This document shows, piece by piece, positions 1-10,560 of a DNA stretch of 38,099 nt. This DNA is from Teratosphaeria epicoccoides (lineage: Eukaryota; Ascomycota; Dothideomycetes; Mycosphaerellales; Teratosphaeriaceae). The notes beneath the pieces are model-generated. The model was not told where the DNA came from. It ran no database searches and was given only the letters and a program-made list of their open reading frames with translations. Each line of letters begins with the position of its first letter. Position 1 is the first letter of the stretch. A program made the position numbers and the translations under genes. The DNA lies in the NCBI GenBank assembly GCA_021401465.1, contig JADDMT010000205.1:1-38099 (forward strand). Reading direction: 5' to 3'.

Positions 1-184
1 GGGGGGGGGGGTAATGTGAAGGGCGAGGCCCTAAGTCTTAGCACAGGCTAGGGCCTATGCGACGCGACCCCTGACGAGGCCGGCTATAAAAGACCGGACA
101 GCTAGCAGATAGTCCCTCTCTCCCCCCTATCGTACTTGTTGAATACTACATAAACCCCTATGTATACGTCGTTCACTCGTGACA
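1..184 (+). repeat. Family C 3' LTR with preceding G-rich polypurine tract (C1)
   Basis: An 11-base G run followed by TAA precedes a TG...CA unit (about 15-184) that matches the LTR at 9173-9327. Shared blocks include the GAGGCCCTAAGTCT-like start, a GGCTATAAAA TATA box near 83 and the CGTGACA end. The G run is best read as the polypurine primer of an element lying to the left, which makes this its 3' LTR. Family B sequence starts at 185, so C1 is inserted into B1; the candidate target duplication is GTGGC (185-189). The other end is outside the window. Confidence 0.7.
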
Positions 185-1607
185 GTGGCGCTAGGGGCGG
201 CCGAGTAGGAGCTCCTTATTAGGAACGTCTTCAGCGTAGAAGACTTCGTTAGTCTTGCGCACTTCTCCTAAGGAGTCCGCGAGTTAGAGGCGTACGTTGT
301 ACGCGCCTCGAGCCGCTACGCCTTCGCCCTAAAAGGACTTCATAGTAGGTAGCAGGGCTCCTAGAATCGGCTTTAAACCGAGCCGTATGATTACCTGCTA
401 GGGTATCACGTTAACCTCCGCAAGGTCATCTAACATATAGTCTACTAGCTTAAGCGAGCTATTAACTCGGACCGTACTAGATAGGCCATAAGTCTATACT
501 ATTAGTAACAGACAGCTTAGATACCCGTAGTAGCCATTCGGTTGTCTTAGGCTTGTCCTTCTTTCGCCTCCCCTCTAGGGAGGTTTCAGACACCTTACTC
601 ACCTTTTTCCTATCACTTCGTTTAGGACAGCGAGCTGCCTAGTAGTCCCTTGCTCCACAGATGTGGCAGTAACTCGGAGGCTTCTTGCTACTGTCTTTTA
701 GCTCGGAGGGCTTACTCCTCCTAAATGAACTACCGCGTTAGACGTGACCCCTAGGGCGCTTGTAATAGCGGCCCTTCGGTAGGTCCTTAGGGCTTAGACG
801 CTTATTGTCCTTGCCGCCCGATTTTCTATTTCGCTTCAAGGTAATCTCTATACGTGTCACAAGGGACACGAGGTCTTGCCGAGTTGTCGGAAGTTCATGA
901 AAAGTCATGATTATATTCTGAAGATTGTCATCAAGTTTGACAAGTAAGTGCCGCACGCGTTACGTCTTAGTATAGGGTAGCATCTATCCCTTAAGTATAG
1001 CGAGGTAGGTAGCGAAGCTAGAGGTAATTTGTCCCTTCCCCTACTTAGCCTTCTTATATTCGACAGACACGGTAAGGGCGCGATTCCCTGGATCCTCGAC
1101 CTAGTCGACATAGAACTAGCGAAAGTCTGCCTATATATACGTTCTGTCGTAGACCTGCATAAGGTTATACTACTCATGCTAATTGTTACGAGGTTCCTTA
1201 TCCTCTTCGAGCTACATCATACTAAAGGCGACTCGTTCGCCCTCTGTAGAATATCCGCGTAAGTTAAGCACGAAAACTGCCTTACATACCTGCAAGAAAG
1301 TTCGAGCCTCCTTTAAGGTGTCTCCCTTAAACGGCTTCGGGTTGCGTGCGTTACGACTACCTCCTAGTTAGCCTACTATGGCCCTAAATTTAGGCACTAG
1401 ACTTGCGGGCACACGCGGAGGGTCTGCGCCTGCTAGTAAGATGTCTTCGCAGGTCCCTAGCGTGAAATCTCGCTAGATTTCTTCGTCCGCTAGTTTATTA
1501 GTACTACTTATGGCGACGTCTTCGTCGTCCTCGCTGTTGTCGCTACTAGAAGCAGTGTAGCTCTAGCTCTAGTTCGTAAGGCGGTTCGCGACCTAATCGA
1601 CAATCAT
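185..1607 (-). pseudogene. gag: Gag relic of B1, running into the protease region
   Basis: Encodes the nucleocapsid/capsid precursor of a Ty3/gypsy element. The minus-strand ATG at 1607 starts a frame matching the B2 copy residue for residue apart from transition-type changes. The middle third is a helical retrotransposon-gag region; a basic segment (KRLSPKDLPKGRYYKRPRGH) follows. A CCHC knuckle (CHIC-GARD-Y...C, near 620-665) has its histidine changed to tyrosine, a CAC to TAC transition. The frame carries many TAG/TAA codons where glutamine or tryptophan is expected. It continues into an aspartic-protease-like region before being cut by the C1 LTR. Not functional. Confidence 0.75.
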
Positions 1608-1881
1608 GGCTACGAGGGCTAGGTCGATAGTCGGGGTTAGCTACAGTCCCTATGTAGGGGGTCTATTACCTTGTCTGCCGCATAATTAGCCTCTAGCGGA
1701 ACCGTCGCTTAATGTAGTGTCGCTCGTAGTAGGTACTTCTGCGGGCTAATTACTTAGGCTAGCTTCGCCATCGCAGGCGCTTAGGATGGCGCTTACTACG
1801 CGTTAGTTGCGAGTTCGTAGTACTCTAGACATATTGTAGTATTCTCTACTAGACTACAAAGTAGGGAGGAGAAATCAGAAC
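1608..1881 (-). other. B1 untranslated leader between LTR and gag
   Basis: 274 bases between the LTR end and the gag ATG, matching 36061-36334 in the other orientation. The primer-binding site should lie directly at the LTR edge, but transition mutations stop me assigning a tRNA. I see no other gene here. Confidence 0.6.
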
Positions 1882-2241
1882 TAATATAGATGTATATACT
1901 ATATGATATGAAAATATCTTGTAGTGTGACAGAGTAATCCGACCTTTTAGTAGGTACAAGACAGCGCTGCTTTCTGCTTATCGCAGAGGTAGCGTTAAGG
2001 GTGCTTATAACCCCTGACGCCCCTTAATTAGGGAAAGCATGTCTAAGCCTAACCTCGTAGGGGTACTGTAGGGTTAGTAACGTAGGGGCGTCCTACGTTG
2101 ACTACTAATCCTACTTAGACGACATACAAGCTAACGTATGTACGAAGGACCTCCTTGCTATGTGTAGTAGGGTCACTACATGCCAAGGGTAGGCATTAGA
2201 ACCTATGCGGCTCTAATGGCCCCCTAGTATCAACCGTATCA
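1882..2241 (-). repeat. 5' LTR of B1
   Basis: A 360-bp unit beginning TGATACGG on the minus strand and ending TATATTA (originally TATATCA). It matches the LTR at 35701-36060 and the solo LTR at 32659-33018 over its whole length. A TATA-like GGTTATAAG lies near 2004-2012. Confidence 0.85.
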
Positions 2242-2295
2242 GGAGGACAGACCCTAGGATCTATGGGGTTAGTCTATAGATCTACAGACACGGAT

Positions 2296-2323
2296 CTGTT
2301 AGGTCTGTCGACAGATCTAACAG
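2296..2323. promoter_or_regulatory. 28-bp palindrome upstream of the LTR TATA box
   Basis: Two facing half-sites of the form CTGTTAG[A/G]TCTGTC meet at a TCGA centre, with a single mismatch that is itself a transition. The palindrome sits about 20 bp upstream of the TATA-like box and recurs in the other family A LTRs. A role as a dimeric regulator site or an RNA hairpin is inference. Confidence 0.5.
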
Positions 2324-2339
2324 AGCTGCCCTGTCTCTC

Positions 2340-2350
2340 TAGTATATAGG
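2340..2350 (+). promoter_or_regulatory. TATA-like box of the family A LTR
   Basis: AGTATATAGGG is retained in all family A LTRs (for example near 8797 and 14132, and in reverse in A2 and A4) and is the best candidate core promoter for the genomic RNA. Confidence 0.5.
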
Positions 2351-2577
2351 GATGGCTTCAGGACAGGCAGTTAGGAGCTTCGTGCTTAACCTTCTTAAGT
2401 TAATCCTCTCTTGCCTAGAGGAGAGTTACAAGGTTAATTGCTATTGTCGATATTCTTCACAGCTCTGCAAGTCTAACACCTAATCCCCTTCCTGCTATCG
2501 GCACCTACCCTTATGACATTTTGAGCACTACTTCTAAGGAAGTATCAGGGGACTCGTCAAGCGCTTAACATACGCCT

Positions 2578-4347
2578 ATGTTAAGTAGTTCTTCAGCTGT
2601 TAGTTTAACTTCTAGCGATAATAGTCAACTGACACCACGAGAACAAGTTACCGCTGTACCTTAAATTACTTATTAGCTTGAATCCATTTACCTTAGCGAG
2701 ATGGCTCTAGCATCTGTCGCAGGTTCAACTACCGGGAATAGACACGGCAATAACGGCTTCAAGATAGGAAGCCCTACGGAGTTCATAGGACAACGATCTT
2801 AAGTCAAGATGTTTATCCTGTAATGCTAGTTAGTATTTAACGTGGATACGGAACAGTTTACGACGCATTATAAGCGAATGATGTATATTGCCTCTTACCT
2901 GAAGGGACTAGCGTTCGAGTTCATCTAGCCTTATCTGACAGATTATCTAGATCACGTTAGCAACGTCGAAGTTAGGAAGACAAGAACTAGGGAGATTCTT
3001 AACTTAGACAAGTCTTTGTTCAAGGCGTTACGCGAAGCTTTTAGGCTTAGTAATAAGTAACAAGAGGCCGAGAGAGCTCTCCTAGGAATTTAGCAGAAGG
3101 GTTCTGCCATTAAGTACCGCGTAGACTTTCAGACCCTCTCTGCTCGAGTCGACTAGAATGATAATGCTTTAGCCGCTTAGTTCTACTAGGGACTAAAGGA
3201 GACGGTTAAAGACGAAGTTGCCTAAGGAGATCGGCTAACGACATTCAAGGAAATGAGCAATCTCGCGATTAGAATCGATAATCGCATCTAGGAACGACAG
3301 CAAGAACAACAACATGGGAATTGCAAGCTAGTACAGGCTAACTACAAGGTCTAACGATTAGTACTAAAGTAGCGAAGCGATTATTATAGTCTCTAACCTA
3401 TAGAGTTAGATGCGACTAAGGGGCGCCTAAAGAGTAGACCCTAAGGAAAGCCACAGAAGGGCTCTCCTACCTAGAATGGTCCGAAGAAGCCATTCGACAA
3501 GAGTAACCTCGAGTGCTACAACTATGGAAAGAAAGGACACTTTGCCCGCAAATGTTTTGCTAAGAAGTAACGACAGGAACTGCCTAGGATAGAACAGGCT
3601 CGCGCGACAACAACAGCACCTAAGCAAAAGGCTGCCGCTACTCGAGAACCAGACTATGCCGCACTTACTTAGACCATGTGCTACGACGACAATTGTCGAA
3701 TTCACATAAGTGATAAAGATAGTTCCGGATAGTACCCTAGCCGTAACAAGGCATAGTCTATCTATGCACTAAGGGGTACACCTTCTAGTACAATAGTCCT
3801 AAGGCAACAGGAGCTAGAAGAAGAAGAAGATTCGGACGACAACTATGAGCTTGTCGAAGCCGTCATTCCCGATTCCGAGGAAGATGAGAGTATAGAGAGA
3901 TAGGCTATACTGCCGCATAACATCAGACTTAATATTATCCGAATCATACAGAACTAGTAGGCTTAGGCTTGCCTATAGATTAATGGAGTACAACACGTCA
4001 ACTAGCTTCAGTATAATGAACTAGCCGACTGTATGCGACGATACCTAAGGAGACTACTAGTCGTAGCTTAACCTCACGCGCATCAGAAGATTTTCCAAGA
4101 AATTGTACCGTTTAGGGTAGAGTTTACGCCCTAAGGAGGCTACCTAACCTACGAAGGTATCTAGGTTCTACAAGCGCTACGACTCTAAGTCTACTACTTG
4201 AAAATAGAGTACGCAAGAAACGCGCAGGAACAACGAGGCTAAGAGCGAGTACGACCTCTTAGGCTAGATAGCAGTAACGCTCGAAGAAGAGTAAGCTAAG
4301 ACTGCATAATCCCCGAACTAGTCCGTGAAGACAGTTATTCGGGAAAC
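2578..4347 (+). pseudogene. gag: Gag relic of A1
   Basis: Structural Gag polyprotein of the element. The ATG at 2578 opens a Ser/Thr-rich N-terminus (MLSSSSAVSLTSS) and the same start is found in A3 at 14361. The capsid-like helical region spans roughly 2780-3330. The CCHC knuckle at 3514-3555 reads CYNYGKKGHFARKC: the second cysteine has become tyrosine (TGT to TAT). An acidic EEEE-rich stretch follows near 3810-3900. The frame is 1; in-frame stops are almost all TAG or TAA at expected glutamine or tryptophan codons. It runs to a slippery site at 4341 where pol continues in the -1 frame. Confidence 0.85.
4341..4347 (+). promoter_or_regulatory. Slippery heptamer for -1 frameshifting (GGGAAAC)
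   Basis: In the gag frame the codons read TCG GGA AAC, giving the G GGA AAC pattern (X XXY YYZ). Slipping back one base opens the frame leading to the protease. The downstream hairpin seen in A3 (GTCCG...CGGAC) is weakened here by a G to A change. Confidence 0.7.
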
Positions 4348-7300
4348 GACAAGGTCCGCCAGAATTAGACCTACAGACAGACTAGATAGGGCTACAACAA
4401 TGTGCCGCGGTTAGTGCCAGATACGCGAACAAACTTAGAGTATAGGTGCACATTAACAAGACACTAGCCCGGGCCTTAATAGATTCAGGATGCACTAGAA
4501 TCTTCATGACGCCTAAGTTCGCTAGGACAGCTAGGATAAAGCTACAGGCGAAGACAAATGCTTTCTCGCTATAAGCGATCGATAGAAAGCTAGTTACGTA
4601 CAACTAAGGAATAGTTGACAAGGAGACCGAGATGATACCTCCGCGGATAGGAAGCTACTAAGAGATACTCTAGTTTGACATCATGGAGTTACCTGGCTCG
4701 GATGTAGTACTAGGGTTGCCATAGCTAAGAAACGCTAACCCCTTCCTCGACTAGAAGAATGAGAGGATCTAGTTCCTAGAACTCTTAAGATCGATACCTC
4801 TACCTATAGTACATGACGTACTAGGCAAGATCGAAATATATGCTATGACTTTAAGCGAGATAGTCGCCGCCATTAAGGATCTAGAACAGGAAGTGCACGT
4901 CCTATAGGTCAAAGCAACGCAATCTGAAGTCAAGGTCGAATTCACAGTTCCTGACGAGTATAAAGAGTTCGCTACTCTTTTCGAGGAAGAACCCGACTAA
5001 GAAGCTCTACTAGAACACTAGGAGTAGGATTACAGGATACCCTTACTCCCTAGCAAGACACTAACGAAGCAACTAGTTCGCCTATTGTTAGCGGCGAAAC
5101 TAGAGATTCTCCGGAAATACCTTGAAGACAACCTCTAGAAGGGCTTCATCCGCAAGTCGTAGTCCCTAGCAGGATATCTAATCCTGTTTGTTCCTAAGGG
5201 GGAAGATAACTAGCGACTCTACGTAGATTATTATAGATTAAACGACATCATAATAAAGAATAGTTATCTGCTTCCTTTGCTCTCGGAATTGCAGGATTAC
5301 CTACAAGGAGTAATATAGTTCTTGAAGTTCGACATACCTAGAGCGTATAACTGAATTCGAATTAAGGAAGGCGAAGAATAGAAGACTACGTTCCGAACTA
5401 GGTTTAGACACTACGAGTATATAGTCATGCTATTTAGGTTGACAAACGCCCTAGCTACATAGCAGGCATTTATTAACAATGTGCTACGAGAGTACCTCGA
5501 CGTCTTTGTAGTTATATACTTAGACGACATCCTTGTCTACTCACGAACGATCGAAGAACATAAGACTTATGTGCGTAAGGTACTTTAGAAACTCTAGGAT
5601 TACAGGCTAAAGGTTAAGCCTTAGGAGAGCAAGTTTCACAAGCAGGAAGTCTAATTCCTTGGCTACGTAGTAGCGTGGAATAGAATCAAGATAGACACTA
5701 AGAAAGTCTAAGTCGTAAAAGAGTAGCCTACACTGACTAATGTTAAGGAGGTATAGTCCTTCCTTAGATTTGCTAACTTCTACCGAAGATTTGTGGCAAA
5801 CTATTCGAAGATTACGGCACTACTTACGACTCTTACTACGAAGGATACACTATTCGTTTAGGACGACGCCTAACAGAATGCCTTCGAGGAACTCAAGCAA
5901 CAATTTACAGATTAGCTAATCTTACTCGTTTTTGACCCTAATAAGCCTATCATAGTTAAAACAGATGCCTCTGACGTAGCACTCGGGGCATGCTTGAGTC
6001 AACTAGGACCGAGTAGATGACTACAGCTAGTTGCCTACTACTCGAGAAAGCTGTCTAGACCTAAACTCTATTACGACGTCTACGACAAAGAACTTCTAGC
6101 CATAGTAGACGCCTATAAGGCCTAGCGAGTCTACTTAGAAGGTTCTAAGCACTAAGTCATAGTCTACATAGACTATGAGAACTTGCGATACTTCATAACG
6201 ACAAAAGAGTTAAACTAATAACAAGTTCGGTAGAGTAAGGAACTCTCTAGTTTTAGCTACAAGATTGTCTATTGCAAGGGGACCGATAACGCACGCGCCG
6301 ATACACTTAGCCGCCAGACTGACTACATGAAAGGCGTGAAGTAGGAGAAACACGCTGTTCTCTAGGAAAATAGTGATAGCACGCTAGGAGTCAACTAACT
6401 CGCGGCCACGACTGTCACATAGACTAGTAAATTTCAGGACGACCTGAAGAACGCACTAGTCTACGACCTAACTGCACTCGCTGTCCGCGACGACATTAAT
6501 AGACAGGAGGATTAGGAAGACGAAGACAGAATCCTTCTCTTTCAAGGATTAGTATACATGCTAACGTCTTTACAATTAGAGCTACTACGCCTCTAACATG
6601 ACATACCTTAGGCAGGACACCTAGGAGTATCTAAAATGAAGCAAATTCTCCGACAAGAATATTACTTCCCTAGGATAGGCAGAGTAATCGAGGACTATGT
6701 CCGACGATATGTAACTTGCTAATAGAGTAAGTATGACTGTTATAAACCGTATAGGCTACTACGACTACTCAAGGTACCTTAATAGCCGTAGGAATTGCTC
6801 GCTATAGACTTTATCGTTAAACTACCCTAATCGAGAGAACCTACTACTAATGAGTTCTTCGATGGAATCATGGTAGTAGTCGACTAATTTACTAAGTTTA
6901 GGAAGTTTATCCCTTACCGCGAAGACTTTAAGACTAAAGATATCGCACATGTCTTCCTTAAATAGGTAGTAGTACTACATGGCATGCTACAGGACCTAGT
7001 AACAGATTAGGGATCCGTGTTTACCTCTAACTTCTAGAGAGCCCTAATGAGACAATTCTAGGTCACGACTAAGTACTTCCTTCTACCCTTAAATAGATGG
7101 ACAGACAGAACGTCTAAATCAGACGTTAGAATAGTACCTTCGATCCTATGTAAATAGGGACTAGAACAACTAGGTAGAGTTGTTGCTAATAGCGTAGCTC
7201 GCGTATAATAGTACGCTAGTAGAGTCGACAGGACTCTTGCTATTTTAGATGGCGTACGGATTAGCTATAGAAGACATTCCGGATGTCTTAGCTAGTAATC

Positions 7301-7860
7301 TAAACCTAGTAGCACTTAGATGAGTAGAATACCTACGCTAACTGCAAACAGAAGCACGACTTGACCTGTAGTTCTATTAGCAGAACATGGCATAGTACGC
7401 AAATCGTAAGAGAATTAAGGGACTAATTCTAAAGGAGGGGGACAAGGTGTATCTCCTCTGCTGTCATATTAAATCAGACACGCTAAGCAAGAAACTAGAC
7501 GCTGTAAAACTAGGACTATTCCGGATCAAGGCCAAGAAAGGACTAGTTAATTTTAAGTTACAGCTACCTAAGCAGATAAGAATACACCCTGTGTTCTATG
7601 TCTCTCTACTAGAACAAGCAGCGCTAGACGCTACAGTGCAAACGGAACCCTTACTACTCGACCCTAAAGTAGAAGAACCTAAGTACACTGTCGAGAAGAT
7701 CGTCGACACTCGCTAGCAGGATAGACAGCGAGAGTACTTAGTAAAATGGGAAGGATATAGGAGTACCGAAAACACCTAGGAACCCCTTAAACATCTGCGA
7801 AACTGTTAGCAAAAGATACGAAGTTTCAAGAGAAGAACGAACCTAGGGAGAAGATTATAA
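4348..7860 (+). pseudogene. pol: Pol relic of A1: protease, RT, RNase H, integrase, chromodomain
   Basis: Polyprotein for reverse transcription and integration. Protease motif ALIDSGCT lies near 4474-4497; RT palm motif VIYLDDILVYS near 5509-5541; RNase H start TDASDVALGACL at 5961-5996; integrase core with DFIVKLP near 6808; QTERLNQTLE near 7102-7131; then the GPY/F-like segment and chromodomain (EYxVEKIVDTR ... EYLVKWEGY ... WEPLKHL) at about 7681-7806. It ends at TAA 7858-7860. Many TAG stops occupy glutamine and tryptophan positions, and a TGA near 5352 replaces CGA. A 5-base loss near 7064, compared with A2 and A4, moves the C-terminal part into another frame. Confidence 0.9.
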
Positions 7861-8475
7861 GCTACAACTAGACTCCTGCAGGACGCTGTCAATCGGCTTG
7901 GCTATCACGCTATCTAGGAAATCCTAATACGAGGCATCAGTGAAACCTTCTATTACGCTCTATGTCGTAGGACTAAGAGCAAGACCCGCTAAGGGATCTA
8001 GGTCAAGAAGAAACCTAGCCTGCAGAAGAGCCTGCTCTTTAGCCTCATCCTCCCTAATCTCACGCTCCTTAAGAGCGCGACTATCCTTGACCTAATAGTT
8101 GACTACGTCTAACTATTTCTAAAGACGCATCTCCTTTACATGCGCCTCGATTATCTTCTGCGAAGCCTTAGCTAGGACTGCCTTCGCACAATCGAGATTA
8201 GTAATTAGTCTTTTCTGCTAATCACCTAACTTCTTCTATTCGACCTCTGTCACCTTCGCGTTGTAACTTCGACAGTTACTAAAGTAACACTGCGAACATT
8301 TCCCTAAGGAAATGTGCACTTGACAAACGAGCTTTAACTCTTGACACTAAGTATAGGACTTCATGCTGTCCTAGCCCTAACGATAGATTCGATTCGCGCG
8401 GCATTTACGTTTCTGCGTTAAAGGGGCGTTAGTGTCTAGGATGACACAAGGCAGTAATGTAGAAAGAGAAGACAT
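7855..8475 (-). pseudogene. Antisense ORF in A1: Zn2Cys6-like coiled-coil protein relic
   Basis: On the strand opposite to pol, a 621-nt frame runs from ATG (8475) to TAA (7857-7855). Its stop abuts the pol stop inside the palindrome TTATAA. The protein has a basic patch (QKRKRR), then cysteines spaced as C-X2-C-X6-C-X8-C-X2-C-X7-C. In this copy the first and last are tyrosine, as expected for TGT/TGC transitions. A long charged coiled-coil segment rich in E, K, R and L follows, then a tail with an LSPTTWS-type motif. The frame and exact length match A2 (12185-12805) and A4 (30846-31466). Start lies about 80 bp inside the 3' LTR, so an antisense transcript would have to begin in or near that LTR. 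Confidence 0.75.
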
Positions 8476-8541
8476 TACTACACAAAGGAAATGACAAGAG
8501 AAACCCCGCACTAATAAGGTAGCTTAGGGACAAGCTAGGCT

Positions 8542-8551
8542 AAGAGGGGGA
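8542..8551 (+). other. Polypurine tract of A1
   Basis: AAGAGGGGGA lies just before the 3' LTR; the same purine run flanks the LTRs of A2 and A4. It is the expected plus-strand primer for reverse transcription. Confidence 0.75.
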
Positions 8552-8554
8552 TAG

Positions 8555-8972
8555 TATTATAGATGTCATGAGTTACGAGCACTATAGGCTAAGTCAGAGC
8601 ACTAGGGCCTAAGTTATAGCACAGTCATAGGAGAAAGGATCTGTAGGGTTAGTCTACAGATCTATAGGCCTATAGGGGAGAAGGGATCTGTCACGGGAGG
8701 ACAGACCCTAGGATCTATAGGGTTAGTCTATAGATCTACAGACATAGATCTGTTAGGTCTGTCGACAGATCTAACAGAGCTGCCTTGTCTCTCTAGTATA
8801 TAGGGATAGCTTTAGGACAGGCAGTTAGGAGCTTCGTGCTTAACCTTCTTAAGTCAATCCTCTCTTGCTTAGAGGAGAGTCATAAGGTTAATTGCTATTG
8901 TCGATATTCTTCATAGCCCTGCGAGTCTAACACCTGATCCCCTTCCTGCTATCGGCACCTACCCTTATGACG
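8555..8972 (+). repeat. 3' LTR of A1
   Basis: About 418 bp, with the family TG start changed to TA. It is shorter than the 470-bp LTR of A3 in part because about 27 bp between two GATCTGT repeats is missing near 8650, consistent with a slippage deletion. It ends CTTATGAC next to fragment F; the exact last base is uncertain. Confidence 0.8.
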
Positions 8973-9172
8973 ACTACGTAATACACTAACGCCAGACTAA
9001 TAATAAACCTTTTTATTACTACGTGCTATTATAGGCATCTTTATAATTTACCTTCTTGCGCTGTCGTAGCTTATGTATTAACTCTGCAAGCTGCGGTAGT
9101 AGCGGCTTGTCTGCCTTCTTCCTCTTGCCCCCTTGCTTCTTAGTCTTTGCAGCTAGCGGTAGTATGAAAGGC
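8973..9172 (-). repeat. Fragment F: inverted copy of the 3' end of the large ORF relic (28013-28208)
   Basis: Read on the minus strand, this matches the lysine-rich C-terminal coding end and 3' flank at 28013-28208, including the stretch coding KKADKPLLP, the final stops, and the GCGTTAGTGTATTACGTAGTC block. Differences are mainly transitions. A1 ends at its left edge and the family C LTR begins at its right edge, so both elements seem to have inserted into an older copy of this sequence. It shows that the ORF region is itself repeated. Confidence 0.8.
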
Positions 9173-9327
9173 AAGGCCCTAAGTCTCCTTGGCATAGGCT
9201 AAGGCCTATACGCGACCCCTGACAAGGCTGGCTATAAAGGACTAGACAACTAGCAGATAGTCTCTCTCTTCATTGTACTTGTTAAATACTACATGAACCC
9301 CTGTATACACGCTGTTTACCCGTGACA
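9173..9327 (+). repeat. 5' LTR of C2
   Basis: 155 bp from TATGAAAGG (originally TG) to CGTGACA, matching 15-184. A TATA box (GGCTATAAAG) lies near 9230-9239. The shorter length against C1 reflects a missing pyrimidine-rich insert and a few small gaps. Confidence 0.75.
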
Positions 9328-10560
9328 TTAAGTACGATTAATTTCACTATAGAAAGGCTAACCCCTAGCTAATCGACCCTAGTATCCGAAGGGTCTACAA
9401 ACAAGAAAGCGTTAGTAGAAATGCGTCAGGTTGTTAAAGGAATGCATACCTAATAACAGCAGATTATAGCTAAGCTAACCGCTACGCAAGCCGCCCTAAA
9501 TGAATCGGAGTCCTAGTAGCGACAGAGCCTAGGCGCCCTGTCAGAGGAGCTGCTAAAAGCTCTCGCAGACGCGCTAGCTGTAGCAACGCGCGCAAACTCT
9601 AGCACAGAGTCGACAGGACCCTAAGAGTAGAGGCTACTAACATAGGACAGAAGGGCCGAATTGTTTAGGGACTACCTACTCTATATTAGGAGTTCACTTA
9701 GGGCGCGCTCTAGGATAAAACCCCTAATAGGCGTAGATTATTACTAGAACATAATATAAGACACCCTCCCTACTTGCTAGCGCGCTCGGATACGCCGCTT
9801 CTAGGAGAAATGAGGCCCGTATAGAGACAAGGATCCTAAGGCTTTCTTTGCGTAACTTAAAGCTATGTTCGCGGACAGTAACAAGATAGCAAAGGCTCTA
9901 GAATAGCTTACGAACCTCTAACACGTAGCAGGCTAGCTATAGTACAAGTACTAGCTAGAATTTAACAGACTCCTGCTATTAGCAGGGGGAGACTAGTAGA
10001 TAGATGACGTAAAGATCTAAGTCGGATACCTCAAGAATTCGTTTTCAAACCTCGCAAGGATGTACATGGCAAACGTAAGAGATAGGGGGGACTACTTTGC
10101 GTTTGCAGAGGAGGTCGAAAGACTCACGACAAACTCTAAGGCTACTAACTAGTTCAAGGCGGCCTATAGGAGGTAGTTAAGAGAGAAGAACAAGGACTCT
10201 AAGGGGATTCCCATAGTTGCCGCGTAGGTGCCTAACCCTAGGGTCGGATCCTAAGTAGACGCGGATAGAGATACAGTCATAGTACCGACTCGTACTACAG
10301 GAGACTAGCCTAATAGCAGAGGACCCTAACAGAACAGCGGGGGGAAACAACGTGCCAAATAGGTAGACGCTACTAAAAGAGAGAGACGCTAGGAGAATAA
10401 CCTGTGTTACCGCTACAGAGCTTCTAGACACTAGGTTAAGGGGTATCCCTACGCCCTAGCTACACCCCTAGCCCGGATTAACGCTACTTGAGTGTCGCTA
10501 TTACTAGAAGACAATTAGATTAAAGAGGAACCTAGGAAGAAATACTCGGGAAAAGATTAA
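9328..10560 (+). pseudogene. gag: Gag relic of C2
   Basis: Capsid/nucleocapsid precursor. The frame is open, apart from transition-type stops, from the LTR edge; an ATG at 9421 is the first retained methionine, but coding-looking sequence extends upstream to 9328, so the original start is unclear. A retrotransposon-gag region with alternating hydrophobic and charged residues covers about 9830-10200. The knuckle near 10400-10445 reads CYRY-RASR-H...Y, i.e. C-X2-C-X4-H-X4-C with two cysteines changed to tyrosine. The frame ends at TAA 10558-10560, just after the slippery site. Confidence 0.75.

Larger units (their letters stand above)
185..2241 (-). mobile_element. Family B Ty3/gypsy element, 5' half (B1)
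   Basis: On the minus strand this runs from a 360-bp LTR (2241 to 1882) through a leader into a gag relic. It is colinear with the plus-strand copy at 35701 to about 37760, so the two form a large inverted repeat at the window edges. It interrupts the 5' LTR of A1: the A1 LTR resumes at 2242 with GGAGG, the likely target duplication. On the other side it is cut at 185 by the family C LTR. Confidence 0.85.
2242..2518 (+). repeat. 5' LTR remnant of A1
   Basis: Matches the 3' LTR of A1 from its GGAGGACAGACC block to the CTTATGACA end. The missing 5' part lies beyond the B1 insertion. Confidence 0.85.
2242..8972 (+). mobile_element. Family A chromovirus, near complete (A1)
   Basis: A Ty3/gypsy element with, in order, a 5' LTR remnant, gag, -1 frameshift site, protease, reverse transcriptase, RNase H, integrase, chromodomain, an antisense ORF, a polypurine tract and a 3' LTR. 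The two LTR segments that can be compared (about 277 bp) show roughly 14 differences, all C/T or G/A transitions. The first part of the 5' LTR is separated off by insertion of B1. The 3' LTR abuts fragment F at 8973. All reading frames are broken, mainly by TAG. Confidence 0.9.

Noticed and set aside
2519..2545. tRNA primer-binding site of A1
   Set aside because: The sequence after the LTR (TTTTGAGCAC...) does not match a tRNA 3' end I can name with confidence, and mutation may have altered it; self-priming cannot be judged.
3427..3705. Minus-strand ORF opposite the A1 gag knuckle, with a counterpart in A3 (15261-15485)
   Set aside because: It lies on the complement of the conserved gag coding region and is open because gag's TAG codons read as CTA on the other strand; no independent motif.
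4382..4603. Minus-strand ORF opposite the A1 protease, with a counterpart in A3 (16162-16383)
   Set aside because: A shadow of the protease region; conserved only because pol is.
10177..10431. Minus-strand 84-codon ORF in C2
   Set aside because: Opposes the gag knuckle region of C2, which is the supported coding strand.
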